In this document: positions 1 through 5,953 of the stretch, piece after piece
Layout of the letters: each line of letters opens with the position of its first letter
Numbering within the stretch: position 1 is the first letter of the stretch
Origin: Parvibaculum sp.
GTDB taxonomy: Bacteria > Pseudomonadota > Alphaproteobacteria > Parvibaculales > Parvibaculaceae
Direction of reading: 5' to 3'
DNA length: 13,346 bases
Assembly: GCA_020062605.1 (NCBI GenBank)
Contig: JAGUWA010000026.1
Location: 1 to 13,346 of the forward strand
Program-made: the position numbers and the translations under genes
Notes under the pieces: model-generated
What the model was told of the DNA's origin: nothing
The model's database searches: none
Seen by the model: only the letters and a program-made list of their open reading frames with translations

Positions 1-83
1 AAGGCCATCAGGCATCAGGCCCCCGGGCAACGGGCCCGAAATCATCGTCCCACGGACGAACTGTCGATCTCGCAGCGACTAAA

Positions 84-1163
84 TCAACAATATCCGCCGA
101 GTTCGGACGCACGCTGGCGGAACATGCGCATCGTCCGGTTGAGTGCCTCCACCGGATCGATCGGCTCTTCCTCCAGCTGAAGCTTTCCAGCCTCAGCCTT
201 CGAGATGTCGAGAATGTCGTTGATAATGCTCAGAAGATGCGCACCGCTTGCCCGGATGTCGCCCGCATAGTCGACATATTTGGCCTGTCCGACCGGACCG
301 AACATCTGGTTCGAAATGATCTCCGAAAATCCGATGATTGCGTTGAGTGGCGTCCGCAGTTCATGGCTCATGATCGCGAGGAAGTCATTCTTCGCGCGGT
401 TTGCGGCTTCGGAGCGGCTGAGCAGGCGCTCGGAACGGCGTTGCTCAGCGCGCAGCTTTTCATTGTCGACGAAGCTCTGGCGGAGCTTGTACTCCTGAAC
501 ATAGTTCACGAATACGCTCACCCCGACGCCGAAGATCAGGAACGCATTGTTGTTGATGAGCATGTTCGTGGGAATGGGATTCACGAACAGGGCGACGAAT
601 TCGTAAGCGCCACAGGTCAGGCCGGACATCAAGATGGAATAGTAATACCGCAAACGCCAAAGGCAGTTCACATAGGTCAGAATAATGAGGATGCCGGCAT
701 AGTAGAGATAATTGCCCGGAGATGAGGCGATCGCGATCATGCCGACGACGGCGAGGCCGGGAATGCACATGGCCAGCGACAACAACGCCTGATGGCGATA
801 CGAAAATCCCGGCATGTAGGAAATCGCCACGATGAGAAGAAGAAGCGGACAGGCGAGTCCCAGCCGGATTGCCCAGGCTTCGTTGGTGATTTCCGGAATG
901 ATAAAGGGATCGAATACGGCGTAAACGGCGAAGATGATCGCGCCCAGCGCAATCGAAAGGCGCAAGAGGCCGACCTGGCGCGCGAAGTTGTCGACGTTGA
1001 ATCTGTGCTCCAGATCAGGTTGGCGGAACCGCAACCTGATAGGCTCTATGGAGTAGTCGGTCGCCTGTTCCGAAAAAAGCGGATCGGCCGGCGCCTGCAA
1101 TTCGCGCCGGTGCTCCGGATCATCTCGCTTCAACGCGTCGCCGGTGATGGTTTGCCTATTCAT
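84..1163 (-). CDS. Membrane sensor histidine kinase ending after the HisKA domain (no ATPase domain)
   Basis: This is a 359-residue protein. A polar N-terminus (1-60) leads into about six hydrophobic membrane segments (roughly residues 65-222). A short charged, probably coiled-coil linker (225-260) follows, then a HisKA dimerisation/phosphoacceptor domain (about 258-330). The H-box reads SHELRTPLNA, with His267 as the likely phosphorylated residue, and the DILDISKAEAGKL stretch is typical of the second HisKA helix. Ordinary kinases continue with some 110 residues of HATPase_c (N, G1 and G2 boxes), but here a TGA at 84-86 ends the frame at residue 359. In the 83 bases left, none of the three minus-strand frames continues the domain. 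The reading past the stop, with CEIDSSS, faintly resembles the expected start of the ATPase domain, so decay by nonsense or frameshift mutation is possible. A weak purine-rich stretch precedes the ATG. The signal sensed is unknown. As drawn it should not autophosphorylate. Confidence 0.8.
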   Translation of the reverse strand: MNRQTITGDALKRDDPEHRRELQAPADPLFSEQATDYSIEPIRLRFRQPDLEHRFNVDNFARQVGLLRLSIALGAIIFAVYAVFDPFIIPEITNEAWAIRLGLACPLLLLIVAISYMPGFSYRHQALLSLAMCIPGLAVVGMIAIASSPGNYLYYAGILIILTYVNCLWRLRYYYSILMSGLTCGAYEFVALFVNPIPTNMLINNNAFLIFGVGVSVFVNYVQEYKLRQSFVDNEKLRAEQRRSERLLSRSEAANRAKNDFLAIMSHELRTPLNAIIGFSEIISNQMFGPVGQAKYVDYAGDIRASGAHLLSIINDILDISKAEAGKLQLEEEPIDPVEALNRTMRMFRQRASELGGYC

Positions 1164-1227
1164 TTCCGCCGTAAATCCCGGAGGCTGCCGCTATACCTTG
1201 GGCGTAGAGAGGTCAGACTAGCGGCAA

Positions 1228-1261
1228 AACGTATAATGCTTGGTTAAGCATGATTTACGTT
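1228..1261. promoter_or_regulatory. 34-bp imperfect palindrome between uppP and the histidine kinase gene
   Basis: The inner arms ATGCTT/AAGCAT are perfect around a GGTT loop. The outer arms AACGTA/TACGTT are also perfect, separated from the inner arms by 2 and 4 unpaired bases. The site is AT-rich compared with its surroundings. On the minus strand the hairpin is followed by TTTT, so it could end uppP transcription. It also sits 65 bp before the kinase start, where an operator or promoter would be expected, and the plus strand contains TATAAT at 1232-1237. The TTAA-N7-TTAC spacing within it is one base off the CtrA consensus (TTAA-N7-TTAA). The symmetry is clear but its role is not. Confidence 0.45.
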
Positions 1262-1319
1262 CTGGTAAGCATCTCGTTTCGACGGAGTTGTCCGGGTTGC
1301 CGCCGAAAACGGACGAAAC

Positions 1320-2126
1320 TCAACCTCTGGCCATGAAATAGACGAGCAACAGTCCGCCGAAGATGATCCGGTACCATCCGAAGATCGTGTAGCCGTGAGT
1401 GCTGACGAAGTTGAGCAGCCACTGCACGACGACGAGCGCTGAGAGGAATGCGGCGACGAACCCCGCCCCGATGACATAGGCATGCGCAGCGTCGATCAGT
1501 TCCCACGTCTCGGCAAGGTTGACCGCCGAGGCACCGAGCATGACGGGAATGGCGAGGAAAAAGGAAAACTCGGCGGCCGTCTTGCGTTCGACCCCGACGA
1601 GCAGGGCGCCAAGGATCGTCGCGCCTGATCGGGAAACGCCTGGCACGAGGGCCATGCATTGAAAAAATCCGATCTTCAGAGCTGTCCGCATCGTGAACGA
1701 CTCGATCGAGGTGAATCTCGCTTCGAGCTGCATCCTCTCGATGGCGATAATGGCAATGCCGCCAAGGATGAGCGTCGTGCATACCACGTAGGGTGAGAAG
1801 AGGACCTCCACGATGAAGTCGTGGAAGAGTATGCCGATCAGGCCGGCCGGAAGGATGGCGACGAGAATGGCTCCGATAAAGGTTCGTGCTGCGGGGTCGC
1901 GTGGAGCATCGAGGACCACGCGGAAGAGCCGGTCGCGATAGAGGACGCATATCGCCAAAATGGCGCCAAGCTGGATAACCACCTCGAAGACTTTGCCCGG
2001 CATGCTCGAAAAGCCGATCAGCTCGCCCACCACGATCAGGTGGCCGGTGGATGAGATCGGGAGGAATTCGGAGACGCCCTCGACAATGCCGAGAATGAGG
2101 GCCTGCAGGAAACTGTGCTCGATCAT
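1320..2126 (-). CDS. uppP: Undecaprenyl-diphosphate phosphatase (UppP/BacA)
   Basis: This 268-residue polytopic membrane protein dephosphorylates undecaprenyl diphosphate to undecaprenyl phosphate, recycling the lipid carrier of peptidoglycan and other cell-wall polymers. Overproduction of the family gives bacitracin resistance. Both family signatures are present: EGVSEFLPISSTGH near the N-terminus (Glu16, Glu20, Ser25/Ser26, His29) and PGVSRSG with Arg166, which match the catalytic and pyrophosphate-binding residues of E. coli BacA. The conserved FEVVIQLGAILAI segment is at about 47-59. Length matches the family (265-280), so the gene looks intact. The ATG lies 14 residues before the EGVSEFLP motif, as usual, but its ribosome-binding site is weak (AGGAC about 12 bp upstream). 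It lies 119 bp after glutamate dehydrogenase on the same strand. The two may share a transcript, but the gap also allows a separate promoter. Confidence 0.97.
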   Translation of the reverse strand: MIEHSFLQALILGIVEGVSEFLPISSTGHLIVVGELIGFSSMPGKVFEVVIQLGAILAICVLYRDRLFRVVLDAPRDPAARTFIGAILVAILPAGLIGILFHDFIVEVLFSPYVVCTTLILGGIAIIAIERMQLEARFTSIESFTMRTALKIGFFQCMALVPGVSRSGATILGALLVGVERKTAAEFSFFLAIPVMLGASAVNLAETWELIDAAHAYVIGAGFVAAFLSALVVVQWLLNFVSTHGYTIFGWYRIIFGGLLLVYFMARG

Positions 2127-2245
2127 GTCCGGCAGAGAGTCCTGCGCTGGTGTGGAAAACGACTCATCGGGAGCCTAGCACAGCGACCCTTACATGAACC
2201 TTATGGCAGCTCCATGTCGAACAGGGCCACGTTGGACCTCTTTCC
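2127..2245. other. Intergenic gap between glutamate dehydrogenase and uppP
   Basis: These 119 bases hold no gene. A short inverted repeat (AGGtCC/GGcCCT, one mismatch) follows the glutamate dehydrogenase stop on the minus strand, but it has no T-run, so I do not call a terminator. No convincing -35/-10 pair is visible for uppP. Confidence 0.4.
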
Positions 2246-3487
2246 TCATATTCCGGTCGCGTCCAACGCTTCCTTGACGCGGCTCACCGCGATGTCGAAG
2301 GCTGCCGACCTCAGGTCGAGATTTTTCTGGGCCGCGTGATTGAACACCTGCTGTGCCGCATTGCCGAGAATGCGTGCGAGTTCGTCGTCTACGCGTTCAA
2401 GTGGCCAGACGACACGTTGCAGGTTCTGGACCCATTCGAAATAGCTGACGACGACGCCCCCCGAATTGGCGAGTATATCCGGCACCACCGTAACCCCCCG
2501 CTCCGTCAGGAGACGGTCGGCATCGCTGGTGATCGGCCCGTTCGCGCCTTCGAGCACCGTTTTTGCCCTGATTCTGGAGGCATTTTCCACGGTGATGACG
2601 CCGCCCAGCGCCGCGGGCACCAGGTAGTCACAGTCGACCTCGAGCTCCCGGCCGGTTTCCAGCGTTTCGTGGCCCTCGACATCGGCGAGCAGGCCACGTT
2701 CGCTCTTCTGCTTCGCGAGCGCGGATAGGTCGACGCCGCCCTCGCGATAGACGGCGCTGCGCGCGTCGGAAACCGCAACAACCTTCATGCCGAGATCGGT
2801 GAAAGCCTTCGCTGCATGAAAGCCCACATTGCCGAAGCCCTGAATCGCCACTGTCGCTCCCTGGAGGGGGACATCGTAGCGTTCGGCATAGGCCTTCATC
2901 ACGATGCCTATGCCGTAGCCTGTCGCCTTGTCGCGCCCGGCCGAGCCGCCAAGCGCCAGGGGCTTGCCGGTGACCGCTGCGGGCGAGTGCCCGTAGATCG
3001 CAGAGTATTCGCTGTGAATCCAGCCCATCACCTGCGCGTTCGTGCCCACGTCCGGCGCCATGATGTCGCTGTTGGGCCCGATCTCGCGATGAATGCGTTT
3101 GACGAATTTTCGTGTCAGAACCTCCAACTCGCGCGTCGAAAGTTCGCGCGGATTGCAGCATATGCCGCCCTTGCCGCCGCCGAGCGGAATGTTCACAAGC
3201 GCGGTCTTCATTGTCATCAGAGAAGCGAGACCCCGGACTTCGTCGATGTCTACGTCGGGATGATAGCGAAGACCGCCCTTGCAAGGTCCGCGGACATTCT
3301 GGTGCTGAACCCTGTAGCCGCTGAAAACAGCGAGTTCGCCATTATCTCGAATGATCGGGATTTCGACCTTCATTTCGAGGGCGGCCAGAGAAAGCAGCGA
3401 GATCGTGGACTTGCCGTAGCCGAGGCGGTCGCAGGCAGCGTTGAGGAACGTTTCATATGCCGATTGCGTCGTGTTTCCTGTCGTCAT
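2246..3487 (-). CDS. Glu/Leu/Phe/Val dehydrogenase family, glutamate dehydrogenase
   Basis: This cytosolic enzyme would interconvert glutamate and 2-oxoglutarate plus ammonia with NAD(P). From the chosen start it has 413 residues, the usual length for the hexameric short GDH class. The N-terminal substrate domain shows PCKGGLRYHP (Lys70), MTMKTAL (Lys94), PLGGGKGG (catalytic Lys106) and APDVGT (catalytic Asp146). The Rossmann domain has GFGNVG at about 217-222, followed by a segment ending VVAVSDA, whose Asp suggests NAD preference. The frame stays open 22 codons further upstream to 3553. I chose the ATG at 3487 because GGAGG (3492-3496) lies 4 bp before it and the upstream residues do not resemble the family. 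Leucine or phenylalanine dehydrogenase is possible, but those are usually shorter (about 360 residues). It is divergent from the surface-protein gene at 3682. Confidence 0.95.
   Translation of the reverse strand: MTTGNTTQSAYETFLNAACDRLGYGKSTISLLSLAALEMKVEIPIIRDNGELAVFSGYRVQHQNVRGPCKGGLRYHPDVDIDEVRGLASLMTMKTALVNIPLGGGKGGICCNPRELSTRELEVLTRKFVKRIHREIGPNSDIMAPDVGTNAQVMGWIHSEYSAIYGHSPAAVTGKPLALGGSAGRDKATGYGIGIVMKAYAERYDVPLQGATVAIQGFGNVGFHAAKAFTDLGMKVVAVSDARSAVYREGGVDLSALAKQKSERGLLADVEGHETLETGRELEVDCDYLVPAALGGVITVENASRIRAKTVLEGANGPITSDADRLLTERGVTVVPDILANSGGVVVSYFEWVQNLQRVVWPLERVDDELARILGNAAQQVFNHAAQKNLDLRSAAFDIAVSRVKEALDATGI
3446..3465 (+). repeat. First copy of a short direct repeat, inside the glutamate dehydrogenase gene
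   Basis: This 20-base segment matches 3593-3612 at all but three positions and shares an uninterrupted 11-base core, TTCATATGCCG. Here it is coding and gives the SAYETF part of the dehydrogenase N-terminus. The two copies start 147 bp apart in the same orientation. Confidence 0.4.
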
Positions 3488-3681
3488 TCCGCCTCCGGTG
3501 AAAACGCATCTCAAGGTGCCGCGGATTTGACGGGAAAAAGCGGGCAAATTCAACAGCAGGACCGCTGCCGCATTTTCGCCGTGCAGATTAACGAACGGTT
3601 CATATGCCGTTCAGGTGGCGAATGGGAGTCTGGTTTCGGGCACAGGACAGTCTGTCGCTCACCGAGGAGGTGCCGGAGATC
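3488..3681. promoter_or_regulatory. Divergent promoter region with an inverted repeat
   Basis: These 194 bases separate two divergent genes, so they must hold promoters for both. A perfect 6-bp inverted repeat, GAACGG/CCGTTC with an 8-bp spacer (3593-3612), is a possible operator. Its left arm and spacer resemble a segment inside the glutamate dehydrogenase gene (3446-3465). A purine-rich GAGGAGG (3664-3670) and GGAG (3675-3678) precede the ATG at 3682. I see no clear sigma-70 -35/-10 pair. Confidence 0.4.
3593..3612 (+). repeat. Second copy of a short direct repeat, also an inverted repeat, in the divergent promoter region
   Basis: This copy carries the perfect GAACGG/CCGTTC symmetry that the coding copy at 3446 lacks. 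It is about 70 bp before the surface-protein start and 106 bp before the glutamate dehydrogenase start, so it could bind a regulator acting on either gene. No regulator is identified. Confidence 0.4.
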
Positions 3682-4983
3682 ATGCGGCAAAACCCACAAT
3701 TTGCATCTATTGCGCTGCTGTTGACGCTTTGCTTTGGTGGCAGCTCGGCTGCGCTCGCCGCTCCCCAGTCGGACTCTTGGCCGCAACGCCATGAGTTGCG
3801 CGAGCGTGCGAGCCGACCGGCCCAAGAAAGTCGGCAGCGGATCGAAGCTGCCGGGCAGAACCGGCAGATGGAAAGACGGGAGCAGCAGAACCGGCAACAA
3901 GCGGAGCAACGCGAAAGTCAGCGTCGGCAACAGGCCACCCGGCAGCAGCAAATCCGCCGGCAGAATGACCGTCAGCGCATCGACATGCGCACCCGCCAGC
4001 ACGAACAGCAGGCGGTACGAGGGCAACAGAACCGGGAGCAGGCGGAGCAGCACGAAAGGCTGCGTCAGCAACAGATCGCCCGCGAACGCAACCAGCGCCA
4101 GCAAGCCTTGCGGCAGGAACGCGAACGCAGTCGCGATATGGACGATCGGCGCCGCTTGCAGCAGGCAAATATCGAGCGCCAGCGCCAGGAGCAGGATGCG
4201 CGCCATCAGCTTCAACGTCAGACGCAGCAGCAGGCTTTGCTGCGTCAGCAGCATACCCGCCCGCAGGACCGTCTGCAGTATCGCGACGGGTACGATGACG
4301 ATCGCCGTGGCCACTATGCGGGTAATCGCGAGAATGTCCGCACTGCTGAGTACCGGCGTCCTTACCGCCCGGTTTACAACGACCGGCCCTGGTACGGATA
4401 TCACGGGCACGGTAAGCATCCGCACCATCGCGGACCCGTCGTCATCTATCGCAACGTGACGCATGTCGTGATGATCCCGCAGCCCGTCTATGTGCAGCCG
4501 GTCGCGGGCTACTACTATGACGACTACTACTATTCCGGCCCTTATGCCGGATATGACTCGGTCTATGGATACGACGATTACGGCTATGGCTATCGCCAGT
4601 CCGCCTGCAACAGCGACACTGTCGGTGCCGTCATCGGGGCAGTGCTTGGCGGCGTCATCGGCGCTCACCAGGATCGGGGCGCCGGCCCCGTTGTCGGTGG
4701 TGCCCTCATCGGAGCGGTGCTCGGCGGCCTGCTTGGCCATGCGATCGATGAAAGCAACCAAGCCTGTGTGAGCGACGTCCTCGAATATGTGCCGTCGAAT
4801 CGGTCCGTCTATTGGGAGGACGGAGGCTATGGCTACGAGGTAACGCCAATGCGGACCTACGAACCCGAGCCTGGCCGCTATTGCCGCGAATATCAGACGG
4901 TGGTGACCGTCGGCGGCCGCGCCGAACAGGCATACGGCACGGCCTGCCGCCAGCCGGACGGCAGCTGGCAGATCGTCAGCTAG
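3682..4983 (+). CDS. Secreted Gln/Arg-rich glycine-zipper protein with 17-kDa surface antigen-like C-terminus
   Basis: This 433-residue exported protein is of unknown exact role. Residues 1-27 form a signal peptide with a likely cleavage at ALA-A; LTLC is not a proper lipobox, so signal peptidase I is more likely than lipidation. Residues 36-200 are extremely rich in Gln, Arg and Glu and probably helical or coiled-coil, with a duplicated QNRxQAEQxE unit. Residues 220-297 are rich in His, Pro, Tyr and Asp (HGHGKHPHH, then Tyr/Asp runs). Residues 304-343 are a glycine zipper (AVIGAVLGGVIGA and GGALIGAVLGGLLG) of the type that inserts in or packs on the outer membrane. Residues 390-433 (CREYQTVVTVGG, QAYGTACRQPDGSW) match the end of alphaproteobacterial 17-kDa surface antigens. 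Four Cys residues (299, 352, 391, 412) could form disulfides. The frame opens at 3604, but the signal peptide fixes the start at 3682. A role in envelope structure or surface binding is inference. Confidence 0.85.
   Translation: MRQNPQFASIALLLTLCFGGSSAALAAPQSDSWPQRHELRERASRPAQESRQRIEAAGQNRQMERREQQNRQQAEQRESQRRQQATRQQQIRRQNDRQRIDMRTRQHEQQAVRGQQNREQAEQHERLRQQQIARERNQRQQALRQERERSRDMDDRRRLQQANIERQRQEQDARHQLQRQTQQQALLRQQHTRPQDRLQYRDGYDDDRRGHYAGNRENVRTAEYRRPYRPVYNDRPWYGYHGHGKHPHHRGPVVIYRNVTHVVMIPQPVYVQPVAGYYYDDYYYSGPYAGYDSVYGYDDYGYGYRQSACNSDTVGAVIGAVLGGVIGAHQDRGAGPVVGGALIGAVLGGLLGHAIDESNQACVSDVLEYVPSNRSVYWEDGGYGYEVTPMRTYEPEPGRYCREYQTVVTVGGRAEQAYGTACRQPDGSWQIVS
3886..3917 (+). repeat. Internal duplicated unit 1 in the Gln/Arg-rich region
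   Basis: This 32-base unit matches 27 of 32 positions at 4027-4058 and encodes QNRQQAEQRES. The other copy encodes QNREQAEQHER. Most differences are silent or conservative, suggesting an old internal duplication that lengthened the helical region. Confidence 0.55.
4027..4058 (+). repeat. Internal duplicated unit 2 in the Gln/Arg-rich region
   Basis: This is the second copy of the unit at 3886-3917, 141 bp (47 codons) downstream and in the same reading frame. The in-frame spacing supports a protein-level repeat. Confidence 0.55.
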
Positions 4984-5000
4984 GGCGGCTCCCTTGGCCA

Positions 5001-5038
5001 ACGGGCGGCGCGGTCCCCGCGCCGTCCGTCTTCCTTTG
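5001..5038 (+). terminator. Rho-independent terminator after the surface-protein gene
   Basis: Bases 5001-5013 pair with 5017-5029 around a TCC loop. All 13 pairs are complementary except one G-T wobble (5005/5025), with a GC core of GGCGCGG/CCGCGCC. A pyrimidine tail CTTCCTTTG follows. It lies 18 bp after the stop at 4983 and should insulate the downstream operon. Confidence 0.85.
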
Positions 5039-5134
5039 CTGCGACCACGAAAACCCTAGGCAGGCCCGCCTCCAGAGGCCATCATCCGGAAAACAAAACG
5101 GCGTAGATTCAGCGCCAACCGGAGAGGCAGGGGC

Positions 5135-5941
5135 ATGGCAGGGCCAGAGAAGATCGGCGATTTCATCACCATTGAGCGCGAAGGGCGTGTCGCGACGCTT
5201 CGCTTCGATCGGGGTGACAGGATCAATCCGCTTTCCGTTCAGCTACTTCGAGATTTGGCCGCCGCTGCGCGTGCGCTGCGTGAGGATGTTTCCACGAGCG
5301 CCATCGTCCTGACCGGGGGGCAGGCATTCTCGGGCGGTGCCGACCTCGCGGATCCCGAAATTTCCAGGCGTGCCTCCGCGTCCCTGCTCGAGCGCCGCGA
5401 AATGCTCCGCGCCGGGCCCGACATGTGCGATGCGTGGGAAGCGCTGGACCAGGTGACGATTGCTGCCGTCGAAGGCTTCTGCATTGGCGGCGGGGTCGCC
5501 CTTGCCGTCGCCTGCGACTTTCGTATCGCGGCGCGGGGTGCCCACTTCCGTCTGCCGGAAATTCCACTCGGCATGAACATGAGCTGGCACACGCAGCCGC
5601 GTCTCGTGAACCTCATAGGTCCGTCGCGTGCGAAGCAGCTCACGATCTTCGGCGAGAAGGTGAGCGCCGCGAAGGCAGAGGCCTGGGGTCTTGTCGATGA
5701 AGCCTGCGAGGACGGCGAGGCGCTTGCCGTTGCACGCCGCTGGGCGGAGAAAGTCGCAGCCCTTCCGCCCGTTGCCGTGCGCATGGCAAAACGCGGCATC
5801 ACGCAGGCGGCGACCGCTCTGAATGCGGTATCCACCTTCATGGATGCGGATCAGTTCGCACTGGTCTCCACGAGCGAAGACCAGCGCGAAGCCGTTACGG
5901 CGTTTCTTGAGAAACGTCCGCCGAAGTTCACAGGCCGTTGA
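5135..5941 (+). CDS. Enoyl-CoA hydratase/isomerase family (crotonase fold) protein
   Basis: This 268-residue crotonase-fold protein probably acts on an acyl-CoA thioester in the cytosol; the family includes hydratases, isomerases and hydrolases. The oxyanion-hole motifs are clear: FSGGADL (residues 65-71) and CIGGGVALAVACDFRIAA (116-133). Of the two catalytic Glu residues of rat enoyl-CoA hydratase, the second is kept (Glu142 in LPEIPLG). The first falls at Ala122, so simple hydratase activity is doubtful and isomerase or another reaction is likelier. AGGGG lies close before the ATG at 5135. The stop overlaps the AGGGG that serves the next gene (12 bp gap), so it is the first gene of a polycistronic unit. 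The region before it (5039-5134) shows no convincing promoter boxes. The substrate cannot be told. Confidence 0.9.
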   Translation: MAGPEKIGDFITIEREGRVATLRFDRGDRINPLSVQLLRDLAAAARALREDVSTSAIVLTGGQAFSGGADLADPEISRRASASLLERREMLRAGPDMCDAWEALDQVTIAAVEGFCIGGGVALAVACDFRIAARGAHFRLPEIPLGMNMSWHTQPRLVNLIGPSRAKQLTIFGEKVSAAKAEAWGLVDEACEDGEALAVARRWAEKVAALPPVAVRMAKRGITQAATALNAVSTFMDADQFALVSTSEDQREAVTAFLEKRPPKFTGR

Positions 5942-5953
5942 GGGGAAACGCGC

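Noticed and set aside
1..45. Possible start of another minus-strand gene (ATG at 43-45, open to the edge, beginning MISGPLPGGLMPDGL)
   Set aside because: Only 15 codons are visible, with no clear ribosome-binding site and no recognisable family, so it cannot be supported.
1290..1314. GTCCG/CGGAC inverted repeat after uppP
   Set aside because: The 15-base loop and 5-bp stem without a T-run do not make a credible terminator.
3604..3681. N-terminal extension of the surface protein to the ATG at 3604
   Set aside because: It would put 26 charged residues before a clean signal peptide, and the ATG lies inside the inverted repeat. The ATG at 3682 has purine-rich sequence before it.
3550..5001. Long antisense open frame (483 codons) across the whole surface-protein gene
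   Set aside because: It is the complement of a Gln/Arg-rich repetitive gene, giving low-complexity Leu/Pro/Ala/Val runs with no family motifs. The plus-strand gene has a signal peptide, known domains and a terminator.
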